Assembly (NCBI GenBank): GCA_009741485.1
Contig: CM019220.1
Coordinates: 30,175,891 to 30,239,890, forward strand
Source of the DNA: Malurus cyaneus samueli
Taxonomy: Eukaryota > Chordata > Aves > Passeriformes > Maluridae
Reading direction: 5' to 3'
DNA: 64,000 bases
In this document: positions 37,801 through 51,330 of the stretch, one piece after another
How the letters are laid out: each line of letters begins with the position of its first letter
Position numbering within the stretch: the stretch's first letter is position 1
The notes under the pieces: generated by a model
Databases searched by the model: none
What the model saw: only the letters and a program-made list of their open reading frames with translations
Told to the model about the DNA's origin: nothing
Program-made: the position numbers and the translations under genes

Positions 37801-40800
37801 CAGTTCACCTGAGACCTAATTTAAGTTTTAATGCTAACAATTACAGGTTCCATGAGCATGACACTGGGAAATCGTAAGTAATGAAAAGGCACGATTTATC
37901 TCATTATAAAACCACAAAACCTCCAGAAATCCAAAAAAAAACCAAGGCACATTTTACCCAGCTTAGACGCAATTTAAAGTTAGAGGAGAGCTCCCATAAA
38001 AAGTGAGGTATTCTCCTGCGGCTGGCAGATTAAATGAGCTATATTTCTCTCTCCCTCTCGCTTGTTTTTAAAATCTCCATAAGGCTGTTTTTATTTTGCA
38101 TGCTCCTCAGGAAAAGACTGTTAGGAGTAAGTGTTGTTAGATCACATTCACCGTGCTCTGGAGCGCTGCAGCTTCCTCCCTGGCAGGGGGCTTGTTTGTG
38201 AGACTATTATGGGACCCCTACCACACTGTGTCCACCCCCCATTCCAAAAAAATTATATAGATTTCAGCGAGATAGTGCCAAGCGGGATCTGAAAGTAAAT
38301 TTGAGAGGGTTCTATAGAAAAAAAGCACTTGGGGTAGCTTTGCTGCAGTGCCCATCGCAAGGCGATTGCATTATTGCCCCAGCCTTCCCTGTTTTAGAAA
38401 TTAAGCATCCAGTCTTCCTCATGACACAGAAAAATGCTGGAGGGGGACTCTCCACACTCCACCTTTTAAAAGCCCTGGAGTTGAATCACAAAAAGAAGCA
38501 GCTGCATTTTTTAATTTCAGAAACACCCAGGACAGTGGGAGGTTTGGGGGCCAAGTTGGGACTGATGCTCTCGGCTGCTCAGACTTCAGAAGCAGCTGGC
38601 AGGGGAATTTATTGACTGATCAGGTGGTATCTGTCTCTGCCTTTCAGATTTTCTTCCTGATATCAGCAATGTGGAAAAGCTGCAAGGCAACAGAAGGGCT
38701 GGAGACCACCAGGCTACCAGAACACAGAGATCCCTCTTTTGCCTCTGAAAATCACTCAGAAGAATCCAGACTGGCTTTTCTACCCACGTTTCACAGAGCT
38801 CATCCACCACCTTTTGAGGAATTTCACTGTGCATAAAACTTAAGTACAAAACCTTGCAAACAAATTCAAATAACAATTCATGCAAATAACAAATGAAGCA
38901 ACATTTAAAAGCTTCCCATTTATAAAAAAATGTATGTTATACCACGTTTGTTCTGCCACAGGCCTGAGTGTGTGTGTGAGTACAGGTGGAGCCTGCAGCT
39001 CGACAGCATTCAGGCTGCCACACAGCTGTCAAAATATTAAAATGCACTCTGTTTTCAATTTTTAACTGATTTGATGGAATAGCAGGAACTCTTTCTATAT
39101 AATCTATTTGTTTAGTGTGACAACCTCTGACTCTGAGTCTGAGGACTCGAAAGCCAGGCAAATCTGCATATGCAAGGATGTAATTTCCCCCACTGTTTTA
39201 CAAAGCTCTGGATGAGAAATAGTTTCTCTCTAGCTGTGATGGCTGCACAGCGCTCAGCTTTGTGTCTCACTTGCTAATTTTATTAAGAAGAGAGGAAAGC
39301 CTGGTTCACAAAGGCACAGCAAAAATGCACCATGGTTTATATCCCATAGCTGAGCTCCAGGGCTTATTATTCTTCAGCAGTTTAGCAAATGGCTGACAGA
39401 GTAGTAGACAAAAAAAATTAATTTAAACAGACAATGTCAAGTGGTTTACACTCCAAACTTAACCTCCTTTGAAAATGTTATGGTCTGGAGAAAGAATCTA
39501 GTCTGAAGTTCTCATATATTAGTCCAAAGGGGGAAAAAAAAATAAAAATAGTCATTATAGAAATTCAGCACTGCTGTTCTGATTCCTGGTCACTCTCCAG
39601 GACTGTTACAGATAACAAAGATGGCTGTGACTGAACTGTATTTATTTTGGAGTCCAAGGCTCTTGGATTTTTGAAGGGACTCACTGAAGAGTCCGACACT
39701 CTTCTTTACCCTTGTAATCTGCCATGGTTCTCACAGCCTTCATCCCAGAGCCCTTTCCCAGCCAAGGGAAGCTGCTGTGTTGACACAGATGGATTTTGCC
39801 CTTTTTGGTGGAGCACTGAGTTTACTTGGGCAACGCAGCCATCTGCAGGATTGTGGGGCCGAGTGCCCCAGCAGTGCCAGGATGGCCCCAGTGCCAGAAA
39901 TTGGTCTGAAAAGGATCCAAGGCTGTCATGTGCATTTGAAATCCCATGGGAAAGCAGGAGAGGAGCAGGGAACAGAGCAGCCACGAGCAGATGTGCAGCA
40001 TTTTGGTATCAGCTCTGGGCACAGCAATAGTGCTGGCAGCAGGCACTACCTGCAGGAGAGTTCAGGACTCACCAAGAGACCAGAAAGCACCACCTGAGGC
40101 TGCTGCCAAGGAACCCAAAAAATACAGCTCAAACTGACCACTTGTGGATGCCCATTTTTCACTATTTGGGCTGAAAATGCCTCCTTTCCCCCTTCCATGA
40201 GTGCTGCTGGCATTCAGCTGCTGAGGCTTGATTTAATCAATGCTCATATGGGGAGGTTTGTCTGGCCTGGAAGATGATATTATTGAATAGGTCTATCAAA
40301 TTTGTCAGCGTCTTCGCTGAACAGTTTTCATGAATACAGAACATTGAAATATGGCACATCCATACTGACTTATTTCTTATAGTGCTCAAAATGGCTTGGA
40401 AAAAAACCCCTCTGTGATTTGATAGTGAGAAAGGATAAAATCATTAGAGGGATAATTGTTAATATCCAGATTTTAAGAAGAGAATATAAATACTGAAGAA
40501 TACAAATAAATAGGCAAATGGATTAACAAGATGAGAACTCCTTGATTGTCTGGACTCTGAATTCCAAAGTGCCACAGAAACAGCCTTATTTATGCATATA
40601 ATGGGGAAATTCAAGAAAACATCGATCACAGGACTTTCAGCTCAGACACTACACTCCAAAACATACATTACACTTAAAATGCTTGAAAATGCTCTTTCAT
40701 GGAAATTGCAAGACAAAGTGTATTTCTATTGGATTTGAGGGAAAAATTGCACCCATTTTTTTATTCTCTAAAACCAATTCTCACTGTGAAAACTTGATCA

Positions 40801-42022
40801 AGGCCAACAATCTGAGAGTGAAGATCTCCCCAAGTCTGATAAACATCTTGGGGGTTCAGAAAAAGGAGAGGCCAGCACTGCAGAGAGGCAGAAACGCAGA
40901 CACAGAGCTGAGACGTGTGGCACAGGCAGCGTGGCAAGGGTGGGCTGGGGACCCTGGAGAGGCACAACAGGGTCAGAGGAGGGGCACTCTAATGCTTTTT
41001 GAAAAAGGGGTGTCACTTTTTGGGTGCCTCTGGTATTAGTCAGGTGCTTAGAGTGCTGGTATAAATCTTGTCGGTGTAAAGAAAGAGCCCTTAAAACCTA
41101 ATGTGAAGATTTACCCCCTAAAGGAAAGAGCACCCTCAGCTTTGCAAATGGAAAGATTTGTGCAGTCTCAAGGGGCTTGCAAGAACAGAAGGGACCAAAG
41201 ACACTGACTGAGCAGACAGTTTGAATAGTTTGGTGTGGAAAATCTCAGCTGGGTGTTGGGATTTGTGGCTGTTCACAGAGCTGCTGCCTCCCCGGGCCCC
41301 CACGGCGGGTGTGGGCATGGAAAAACCCACAACACTCAGCCTCCAAACCCCTGCAAAGAGCATTTGGCACTGCTGCATTAGCATAATTGACAACCTCAGT
41401 TATGCCCATTGCCATGTGCCCCCCTGGGAAAACCCGTCTGTACAAGCCGATGTTTTTAAAAGCATGCGGTGTTCACTGTTTTGGCCATTTTTAGTGCCAT
41501 TAAATGGAAGAGAACAAAGGTATTCTGTGGAAAGCCACAGGCTCAGGGAAATTGCTCCAGAAGCTGGGGAACTATTGCTTTTTCACACAAAGCACTTCCT
41601 GTCTGAGGAGATACGAAGGTGGGAAAGAAGTAGCACATACCATTCTTAAAAGAGTAGCATCACCATCAAATGTTTCTGCAGCTGAAAGGACAAGAGGATG
41701 GCACAGAGCTTCCTGTCTGGCAAATGCTGACAAGGGAATGTTCACTGAGCCCCAGTTCTGCTGTCTTCCTTTTCCCCAATTATTTCCGAAAGGCTGGAGT
41801 TGTTGCAGCTTTTTGATACAGCAGTCCCTTTCCCCCTTGGGTCTCCTGACGGGGTTATGCCACAAACATTTGGAGACACTGCAGGCATGTGGATTGCCCT
41901 GCCTGAGCTAGCAATTTTCACCCTACATGCTGTTGCTGCATGTAGAAATGAAAAATTTAAGCCAGAGTAATAGTCAGGTGCACAAAGAACAGACATCAGC
42001 TGGCACAGGCGACGGTGGCTGA

Positions 42023-42067
42023 GGTTAAATCAATGGAGAGTGGTTAAATCAATGGTTAAATCAATGG
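42023..42067. repeat. Short repeat GGTTAAATCAATGG, three copies
   Basis: Three copies of the 14-mer at 42023, 42042 and 42054. The last two overlap by two bases, so the local period is 12; a 5-bp spacer separates the first two. Simple local duplication in the large TMEFF2 intron. Confidence 0.85.
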
Positions 42068-42548
42068 TGAGAGCCACTCAGGGGACAGCCACCACCCCTG
42101 GGGCCTGAGCCACAGCAGAAGCCCCAAGAAGCTGCTTCCTAAGGTGCAACGATGGTGTTTTCCTGTGCCAGGGGTACCTCCTGGACTCCACAGCAGATTC
42201 AGGACACCTCCATCACTCCCATGGCTCTGGGGAAGGAAGGGGCTCTGTCTCCACAGATCTCAGTCATCTTTCCCATCTGTTCCCACATCCTGATCCCTTG
42301 GAGACCATCTCTCCTTGGAGACCTGCTCCTTGTGCCATGGCTCTGCCCTCCTCCCTGCCCAGTAACCCAGTTTCCTCCTGAGTTCCTGCTTGACTCCCAG
42401 CCCCATACAACACTTTGTGGCAGTCCATTTTCTTTTATCTACCACGTCTCTTTTTTAGTGTGGGCTGAAATATCTTCTCTCTCCTAAGCAAGAGCTGCTC
42501 TCTTCCTCCTGCTCGCTTGAGCTCAAGGTGCCTTCTGTGCTCCTCTTC

Positions 42549-42658
42549 CTCCAGGACCACTGACTTGGCTTTCTCTTGTCACCACTGTGATCTCCTCCTC
42601 CTTCTCCAAGACCAATGACTTGATTTTCCCTTGTCACCCCTGTGATCTCCTCCTCCTC
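42549..42658. repeat. 55-bp tandem duplication (two copies)
   Basis: Two adjacent copies of a pyrimidine-rich 55-bp block: CTCCAGGACCACTGACTTGG... from 42549 and CTCCAAGACCAATGACTTGA... from 42604. Each continues into TTGTCACC and TGTGATCTCCTCCTCC. They differ at several positions. Located in the large TMEFF2 intron. Confidence 0.85.
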
Positions 42659-44239
42659 CTCCCTAATTCCCAACCTGCCTTTCCTCTCTGCTTGTTACAG
42701 CTCTGTTGTCTCATGTTTAAATGTGCTGTCTCCTCTCTAGCTGATGTGGGTCACTGCCATCCTAAAGCAAATCCAGGCAGCAGCAGCACAGGACAGGTGT
42801 ACAGCACTGAAAAGGGCCTCCAGGAATTCATCTTGGCTTGGGAAACCAGGTCTCCTCAGCTCCAGCAAGGAAGAGAAAGGATTTCACGTAACATTACTTG
42901 GCCTCATTTCTAAGGTAAAATAAATCATTTTGGCCTACTTGGCACTACTTCCTGCCCATCACAGGATACAACCTCAGCCTTTCCAGCCTTTTAAGAAAAC
43001 TGACTGCTACCTCCCACAAAAAAGCTGAGGGTAATCAAGAGTTTGGAGAAAAGATGCTGAAGACTTTTTTCTCTTTGTGTGTCCCTCTCTTCACCAGTGA
43101 AAAGGCTCCTTGGCAGTAGGAAATACCTGGACCATGGCTCTCCCTTGATTTTTTAGAAATTCATTCACTCAGCATATTCTTTCCATGGCAACTTCTACCC
43201 TCCCTGCTTTGTGCTGCACCACCCCCAACACCTCACACTGCTCTGCCTCACCGACACATCATTTATTCAGAGCTCGATGATTTAATCATCACACACCGTT
43301 TTCAGCAGGAACAGAACAATCATTCCTAAAGTCAGGTACCCCTCTGTCCCAGGGATGGCACACAGGACCCACTCAGGAGATGGATTAACTGCTGCCACAG
43401 GACTGCCAGCGAGAAATGTTACACCCGTGAAACCAAACAGGGCAGCTCAGGCAAACTCAGTAATCACACCACACTCACCAAACACTTCAAAACCACGGAA
43501 ATGCCATGAAACTGAAGCAATGAATGCATCACCTGACCCATTTCCACCAGACCTTCCCAGAGGCTTTGGTTCTCAGGGTGAGCTGTGAACATTTGCATGC
43601 ACGTGCGCACACAGGCACAAATTCAATTCCTAAATCAATCCTCCCGGGCAAAGGGTGTAAAAAATGTCTCCCAAACCTCACCAGTATTTACATGTTTTTA
43701 ATTTCTAGTGCCATATAGGGCTATTCAGCCATTATATTTTACTGTTGCTTCTAAATAAATTAAACCCATTCATCACTTAAACCCCCCACATTTTAAGAAC
43801 CTTATTAAGTTCATAGCTAAATGCCGACAGGTAATATCTATTATGGCAGCGTTTCATGGCATCACAGCAGTGCTGTGCACTGCATTTTCACTTTCTTAAA
43901 CCTGCATATCACGACAAAAATACGCATAATCTAGTGCACTGATTTTATAATTTTCAATAATGCCTGCTAATTCTGGCAAATAATTTACAATACTGATTTC
44001 CTCTGTCAGAACAGGTGTTTTACGGCCAGAGTAGCTGTACATTGACAAAAATAGAGGCAGCCCATTTATTAAGAGGAGGGTTTGTAGCAAAAGAAAGAGT
44101 AAAGGAAAGACAGTGTTTTCTTAAATTAAACCAGGAAAACCAAACTGGAAGATGAGGACACTTCACCTTAGCAAATGAAGGAGAAAAGAGACTTACACAG
44201 ATCCCACGATTTGTGATTCTCACAGAATAGGAACCGTAC

Positions 44240-44299
44240 CTGCGTAATCTGTTCTTGCATAATGCCCATCTTCTGATTTTGTGGTTGTTGTAGCATTGT
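44240..44299 (-). CDS. TMEFF2: TMEFF2 coding exon: Thr-rich linker between Kazal 2 and EGF-like domain
   Basis: This is a 60-bp exon, phase 1 in and phase 1 out, so skipping it would keep the frame. With the G carried from the previous exon it reads DNATTTTKSEDGHYARTDYA. NAT is an N-glycosylation sequon, and the run of threonines suggests an extended, possibly O-glycosylated linker. The acceptor is ttttcacacag|ACAATG and the donor is GCAG|GTACGG. From memory, the human protein has NTTTTT where this one has NATTTT, so the sequon is kept. The exon lies between an 832-bp intron on its 5' side and a 21.2-kb intron on its 3' side. It is small enough to be missed by ORF-based gene finding but is unambiguous once the phases are joined. 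Confidence 0.95.
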
Positions 44300-45131
44300 C
44301 TGTGTGAAAAGAAATGCGTTGAGTCACCTGGGGAGCCTGGACTTGGACCCAGCTCTCCTGGGCTGCCAGGTGAAAACAGCAGGATCTTTCTCCTAACAAT
44401 ATGTGATAACAGATTGCAGCTGGGATAAATATATCAGTCTGAAGCAGCAGTTGTCATTTCTGCTCTACTTGAAGTAATTGGGGAGTTTTAATAGGTACCC
44501 TGAAATGAACTGCCACTTAGGGCAGTTAACTTTAGAGAGATAGGAATAAATTGGAGTGTGTTTAATACACCTGCATAGTATGGCCTTGTAAGTAGATGTA
44601 CTGAGGATTTATGCGTGAGAAGCTAAGGAAAAGAGCTATTGAGAGTCTGAGCCTCAGCAGACACCTTATTTACAGGAGCTATTTAAAGGCAAATTTTCTT
44701 CATTTGTATTTTAGAGAAAAACAGGGTTTTTAAAGTCAGCTCAAGGGCTGCAGGTGATGTAGTAGCTCAAGAGCTGGGCACAGAGAGGGACTGCACTTAT
44801 GGAGAAACAGAGAGAGCCACTACTGGCACAGTTCCTTCCAGGCACCTTTGGCACAGGTCACTGGAGGAGCCAGGGTCCCTAACCTGTCCCTGCTGGGGAC
44901 AGGCCATGGGCAGGGTTAGGGGTGCTGCCCTCCTCACTCCTCACTGCCATCTGCACCTTGGAGGGCCCTGCCTGCACTCCACAATATAAACTGCAACAGC
45001 CTCATGGAAACATAACATTGCCAAACAAGAAGCCAGCCCTGCTTCTTTTTCTTTTTTTTTTTTTTTTTTTTCACTCTCCCTGAACGAAAATTGAAAACAT
45101 TCTTAGAAATTAGTTTTGTTATGAGAGTTAC
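44300..45131 (-). other. TMEFF2: TMEFF2 short intron (832 bp)
   Basis: This intron joins the Kazal 2 exon to the linker exon in phase 1 (G|AC gives Asp). A run of 20 T on the plus strand (A on the transcript) starts about 60 bases after its donor site. Nothing else stands out. Confidence 0.93.
45052..45071 (-). repeat. 20-base poly(A) run on the TMEFF2 transcript strand
   Basis: T20 on the plus strand is A20 in the TMEFF2 pre-mRNA, starting about 60 bases downstream of the Kazal 2 exon donor. Extra T-rich bases (CTTCTTTTTC) extend it. Confidence 0.9.
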
Positions 45132-45280
45132 CTTGACATCGACCCAAAGACATGACTTCAATTTTCTCCTGTTTCTGGCATGATGCCTCTTTGATTTGAC
45201 ATGCATTATCATAAGATTTCCCATCGGAAGCACAAAGAGGATTGAAGTTGGTTTGAGAACAGTCAATGTTGCACACACAC
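45132..45280 (-). CDS. TMEFF2: TMEFF2 coding exon: second Kazal/follistatin-like module
   Basis: This 149-bp internal exon enters in phase 2 and leaves in phase 1. It reads (W)CVCNIDCSQTNFNPLC, then ASDGKSYDNAC, QIKEASC and ends at GRCQ. The Kazal pattern is clear: a Cys-x-Cys start, PLC, then the core C-x6-Y-x3-C-x6-C (CASDGKSYDNAC...C) and a last Cys in GRC. Such modules are secreted protease-inhibitor-like folds; in follistatin-type proteins they bind TGF-beta-family ligands, and in TMEFF2 they lie in the ectodomain. The acceptor is a good polypyrimidine-AG (ctgtatcttttcag before GTGTGTG) and the donor is CAAG|GTAACT. The first codon is split; the incoming TG would complete the Trp known from the family, but the exon supplying it was not found. 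Reading through the donor gives nine more codons and a stop at 45103-45105. Identity is very secure. Confidence 0.97.
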
Positions 45281-48200
45281 CTGAAAAGATACAGAAAGGG
45301 AAAAAAGAAGAGGCTAATATGAGAAAGTTTCTTAATGACATCATAAATACATCTCAAAAATACAAGTGTTTGTATTATCCTGACTGTACAATGCGAATCA
45401 ACATAGTGAAAGTGGAAAGTTCTGTCAAAAGGTCATTGTTATTTCTCGATGGAAATGAGATGCAGGGAGAGGGAAGAAGAACATAAAAGCAAGCAAAAGG
45501 AAAGATAAAAGAAGTGTGTTATACATGGAAAACGGTGCCACAGCATCAGCACTTGTAATCTCTCGTAAACCAAAGAGATATGCAAGTAAAGGAAGCTGCT
45601 CAGCCCTCCTGCAAATTAAAGAAGCCACAAAATTCTTTGTTCAGGTGCTGTCCATTGTATGCAACATCATATAAACGTGGGTTTATATTGATTTGTGATT
45701 TAATTCTGAAAAATAACTACAGCACCTCCAGGCACTCTGATTGCAGCAGAAGATGTGACACTGAAGCCTCACCTCACCCCACTGAGACAAAACCACTGCC
45801 AAGAGCGAGACTGAAGAGGGATGTGACTGCACATCCCTCTCTGTGCCTCAGGCTGGTGGGATGTCCCCAGCTTCTGGACACAGTGAGGTTACTCACTGCA
45901 GTTTTAGGGAAGACTTTGTGCACAAGCACCTTCTGAAGGTCTTGGATAGCCCAGCAGCCAAGAAGGCTCACCCAAGTGTTACCCAGGCAGCAGGGTCAGC
46001 ACCCACTCCTGGCTCGGTGTCATGCTCCCATATGGGCACATGCAGGCTGGGCAGGGGTGGCCCCATCCTCAGATTGCTTGGGGCCATCCCTAGAGTCTCC
46101 ACAACCCAGCCTGGGAGCTCCTGGGCTGCCCTGAGGTGAGAACCAGAGCACAGGGAGGCATTCACCTCAAAAGTCTGCTCTTGATCTGAACTCACTAACG
46201 TGGACACGTCCTGACCCCAGCAAGCCTCACCATCGCTTCTGACACAGAGAGACCTAATTATTTCCATCAACAGCAGGCTGCAGACTCTTTTCTTTAGGGT
46301 TCTCCTATTTCATGATCATTAGCAACCTCAGACACCCTTGGGAAAGGTTTGCTAATCCTCCGCCCCCCAAATGGAACAGACAGCTCAGCCTCAGCAAACC
46401 CAGCGTGATCCTGCTTGGGGACAAAGCCAGAGGTCTGACCTGAGCACGTCACCGTGCACATGCTGCTATCCAAACTCTTCCCAGCTCCTTGTGACATTAA
46501 GCACAGCGATGCCATTGATGCTCCATCTCCAGCCCATGGTTGTGCTGAGCCTCCCAGCGCCAGCAGCTCCACAGCTCTCCCCTCGGAACACTAACTAATG
46601 GAAATGTCAAGCCTCTAGCCTGGCTGCTTGATTTAAGAAAGTGTTTAAAAGTCAGTCCACCTCCCATTTGCAGCAGACATCTGGACACCTTTGACTACTG
46701 GAAGTGTAGGGGGATCTACACAAAACTTTGGTGGGAAGGGAAGGAAGGAAATTAGAGAGTGTAGGTCAGATCCCTCCATCAGCCCATTTGGCCTCTGGCC
46801 TCCAGGAATGTGCCCAGGGTGATGGAAAACAGCGGAACCAGTGGCTGTCTTATTTTAGATTTTTTTTTTTACACTGGGTAGGCCTATTTATCCCAAATGT
46901 TCACAAAATACAGAAAACTTCAGTTCAAAAAGAGGCCAACGGTGAAAAGCTGTGGTTATAAATTAAATTACATGATTTCGTAACTCTGAGAAAAGCGTCT
47001 AGCTCTGTGTGTAGCAATTTCCCCACACTGATAAACATACAGAATATAAGAAAAAAAAAAATCCAGTGCATTTCCTAAGAATCTCCTTATCAGCAGAATA
47101 AGAATGTTCTGCTCCACTGAAATATTAACCATCATCATTTCTTCCTGCAGCCATTTCCAGCTTCCCACCTTAGTCAAACTCACTTCATTAGGAAACATTT
47201 ACTGCTCAAGTAATAGCAATTCTTTCCACGTAGCTCCACCATTTGCATTTCAGATGGGACACAATCAGCCATATGCTCCTCTTTTTTGTAATAAACCAGC
47301 TAAGAAACAGCTTCACTTCTCTACATTTTGCTACAAAAAATGAGTGAAGGTTAATATGTTTTATGTTTCAAGTCAAGAGAAAATTAAGCCAACAGGAAAA
47401 TTACAACAAAAAGGTGCTCTTAAGGGGAACTCTCAGCAACTTTGGATGCAATTTCAAAAATACCTAGGGGATGCAGGAACCTATGCTCAGAGTTAGACAC
47501 TTTGGAGACATATTTTTCAAGGTGTTTAAATGCTCAAAGATGCATGCAAACACTTTGTGTGGGATTTTTGGTATGTCAGAGACCAATCTACCTTGAATTC
47601 CAAAGACTGCTTCAGAGCCCTCTACGCATTTATTCACATCCTTCGATAGCTTCCAAAACACAAAGATCCAAAACTGCCTTCCTGACCTTTTCTGGCAAAA
47701 GTGAGAAGAGAATAGTGTTTTTTTCTGAACCCCATTCTAAAACCTCAACCAGAGGTGAGACCAGATTTCCTTTCCAAGCAAACCCTGCAGCAACCACACG
47801 GAGAGGACGCACCAGGAGAACAACACAAAGCACTCGGTGGTGGCAGGGTGGGATCACTCCTGAGCCAGGGAGAGCAGAAAGGGAACCCCCATGTGCTCCA
47901 GAACCCTGCAGGATATCCTGTGTGAAGCCTGATTCTCGGGGCTGACTGGATGGATGCTGGAAAAACACCAATCTTGTCGCCCCGATCTCGTTGCCGCGAG
48001 GATCTGTGCGTCACCCACGCCTCGCAGAGTTTTCAGCAAGTTCCAGTGCTGCTTTGGCACTTAGATACTCAAATCCTACTTTAAGGCTGCACAGTTAAGT
48101 CGACATCAAATATATGTCAGGAAACGAGAAAGGTAGGATTGCATCAGGAAGATTAATGTGCCTGTGTTGCTGACTCTTTAATTTACAGCGCTCCTGTTAT

Positions 48201-51200
48201 CAGGGAAAATGATGCTATTCAAACACGCTTTTTCAAACTGGAGGAAGAAGCAGTCTGCCATTTTGACCGTGCCTCCAAATTCCAGAAGGGAAAATTGCAG
48301 GGAAAGAGGTGAAGCATGTACTCCCCAAAGGTATGTATTCTCAGAGAATACCTCAGACTTCAGTGGGATCCACCAGTGAGATAATAAACACATCATGAAC
48401 AGCACTTAATGCATTTGGGTTGAATGAAAATCCTGTAAAGGTGCCTTCACTCCTCAAAGCATTGCAAAATGTATCAAACAAGAAAAACCAAACTGTGGTA
48501 TCCCTGCTGAGCCCCAGGGTGTACAGCCAGGTGAGAGCACTAATTTATGTTCAAGACTTCAGCTCTTGTAGGACACAGAATGCCCCTACCCTGAAGAAAG
48601 CCTCACCCTAACATTTGCACAGGCTGGCAGCACCCATCCCACTGCTGTGAGTCTGTCCAGCCTGTGAGGCACTCCTGCATGCCTCGAATTTTAAGTCATT
48701 TGACCGTTTTATCATCCTACCTATGACTTCTGATTATAGTTCTGTCAATAAATCTATTTGGTTTCTGTTTTGGTTATTGTGTTTCTAAGCGTAGCACGGA
48801 GAAAAGCGTGGCAATAGAAAGGCTGACAGTGTTCCTCAGGACACCAAGGGAAGGTCAGTGAGGTCTCCTGGGGGTCACAGAATGAAACTGTACCCAAAAA
48901 CACACACAAAGTACATGTGTAGCATTTAACCATGCCTTCTGCAGTCAGAAATGCAGCTTTGAAAGCCTTGGTGAGGCAGGAGAGCCTCCAAGATGTCAGC
49001 AGATACCCTGCAGCTCCTCTGAGAAAGGAAGAAATGCTGTCCCACAGGCCCTTCGCATCTTCAAGTGATGGGCTCGTATGTTAAAGGATTAAAATTTGGG
49101 CTGACACCATAAACAATCATCAAACAAGGCTCATTTTCCTATGTCTTTTCTTCCAGGTGATTGTGACAGTCTCCAAACAGTTCCTTTTCTTTTATATGCT
49201 TTATTTTATTCCATTTCATTTCATATGATGATAATCTGGAGGAGCTGAACACCCAGCAATCTATGTGGTTACTCTGGTGATCACAAAAAACCACCAAAGC
49301 AAACTAGAAAGACTGTCCAAGGGGCAAACCTGGGCACCTCCTGAAGGGATTTTGGGCTAACTCCCCACGGTGCATCTTCCAGCACTGCTTGATGACATTG
49401 CTGGTCCCTGTCACAAGTGTCACACCCAGGGTGAAGCAGAAGGTGTCTGCAGGCAGAGGTGCAGCTCTGCAGAGATGCACCAGAGGCCCAGGAGGATGCC
49501 TGGAGGAGAGCTGAGCTTAGCCTAAGGCAGGTGAGAGGCTGCCAGGCACCTCCTTGTGCCTCAGTACTCATTTGTGGGGTGTGTGGTGCTCTGCTGTCAC
49601 GGCAGGAACCACAAAGAGGGCACTCAACAGCACAAGGCAAGCCACGGGCATTTTGGGAGCAATTGGTGCTATTCCACTGTTGAATGTGCTTCTCCCCTCC
49701 CCGGGGAAATGAGAGAAGAGCACAAGGAATTCCTTTCCAGATCCTGATGATGATGACAAAGCACTGCTCAGCCCTCAGTCTGGTCTGTGCCTGCAGTGAT
49801 GGTGATGCGCTGCACCAGGCTGCTTGGCCAAGCTGGAGCAGCCAACTTGGCTTTCTGTTGGATCAGTCTCCATAAAAATTAACGGGGTCAATAAACCAGG
49901 CACGGGTGAGTGCACAGTCTCCTAACTCCCCACGCTTCTGCAAATAACATATGGTATTGTTTTCTGGGCACAGGGAGTACCTTTGCCTGCAGAGAGCAAG
50001 CCACTGAAGAGAGGATTCCCGGCTACGAAGGACTTTCCATGGAAGGAGGAATGACATTTTAAGAGTTTCAATAAAAGGAGAGAATGGTTCTTTGCCCATG
50101 AAGGGTAGGGGAATGCTATAATTCTATTTCCCTAGTTCATGAATACAATATAATCATTAGTGAAAAAAAAAAGAAACACACTCTGTGCTTCATCTTTACT
50201 ACCAAGGCAACTATTCAGTCACTGTTTCCAGCAATGTATTACTGAAAGATAATTTTTTTTTTAAATTACTATGCAGTATCTGCACATAGCATGAGGAAGG
50301 TGTCCATATAGCTCTGATGGGAAGCAAGGAGGATAAATAAATGAGATAACGCTCCAAAAGAGCGGCTTCACTGGGAACAGATGCAGGCACATTTCTGTCA
50401 GAGCGAGATGGCAATGGCAGCTCTTCCCCATTCAGCATCTTTTAATTAGCCCTCTGCTGTTTGGAAACCTGAGAGCATTGTTGGTACTACCTCTGTTTAT
50501 TAAAGATTCATATTCAGGCTTTGCTGGCCATGGGTCATTTGCTTTTTGGAACCAGAGCAACAGAAAATTGTGCCTGAGATATCTGAAAGAGAAGTACTTA
50601 ATGAAATGACTAACGTCTTCAGCCAAGTGTCTAGTTGATCACAGGGTCCAAACAGCAGAACAGCAATAAATCTGCCACAAAGAGAATTGTCAGTCAAGAG
50701 AAAAGGCTTAAAACCAAAGAGAGAGGGAAGCAAGAGCTAAAAATGTGGAAATGCAAATCTAGTGTTATTTTTACTAGTCAGAGCTCTGATATTTGAGCAC
50801 ATATGCTAATTTGGTCAAGTGTGAGATCCCACCATGTCTCAGAGAGCACTGTTTTACAGGGATAGTGAAGTTCCATTCTGCAATCATTTAAAACATTAGA
50901 CATTTTTCTCTGGGCAAAAAAAATAAATAAAAAAAGCAATGAAAAACCACCAACATTTTGAAGCATAAAAAGCACAAAGCCTTTCCTCTGCCACAAATCA
51001 GTGTATAAATAAAAAAAAAGTTGTCCATTTATGATACTTCCTCAAGAGACATTTCTGATCTTCCTCTGCTCTGACTAGAAAATGGTGACCAGAAACTCAA
51101 ATTTCTGGATGACAGCACAGCCCTCTCCAAGCCCCTGCCCCTCCGAGGGGACATTAATTCCCATTTAAAGCAAACCTGGCAGGACATGTCTGCATAAAGA

Positions 51201-51330
51201 GCCTGGCAATCAGTCCCAAAAACCTTTGCTATCATTTGGATTCCTGCAAGGGTTCTCTTTCTGGTGCACAGGGCATCTTTGTTGGCATTACCAGCGGGCA
51301 AGAGGAAATGAAAACAGGCTTAACATTACA

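Larger units (their letters stand above)
22996..44239 (-). other. TMEFF2: TMEFF2 large intron (21,244 bp)
   Basis: This intron lies between the linker exon and the EGF exon. It is mostly AT-rich unique DNA. Features seen are a G-run cluster (24874-24894), a motif-dense AT-rich patch (28380-28720), a T-rich tract (about 28864-28897), an interrupted 12-bp repeat (42023-42067) and a 55-bp tandem duplication (42549-42658). No additional TMEFF2 exon is needed here, because the flanking phases and protein sequence join directly. I see no other gene in it. Confidence 0.9.
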
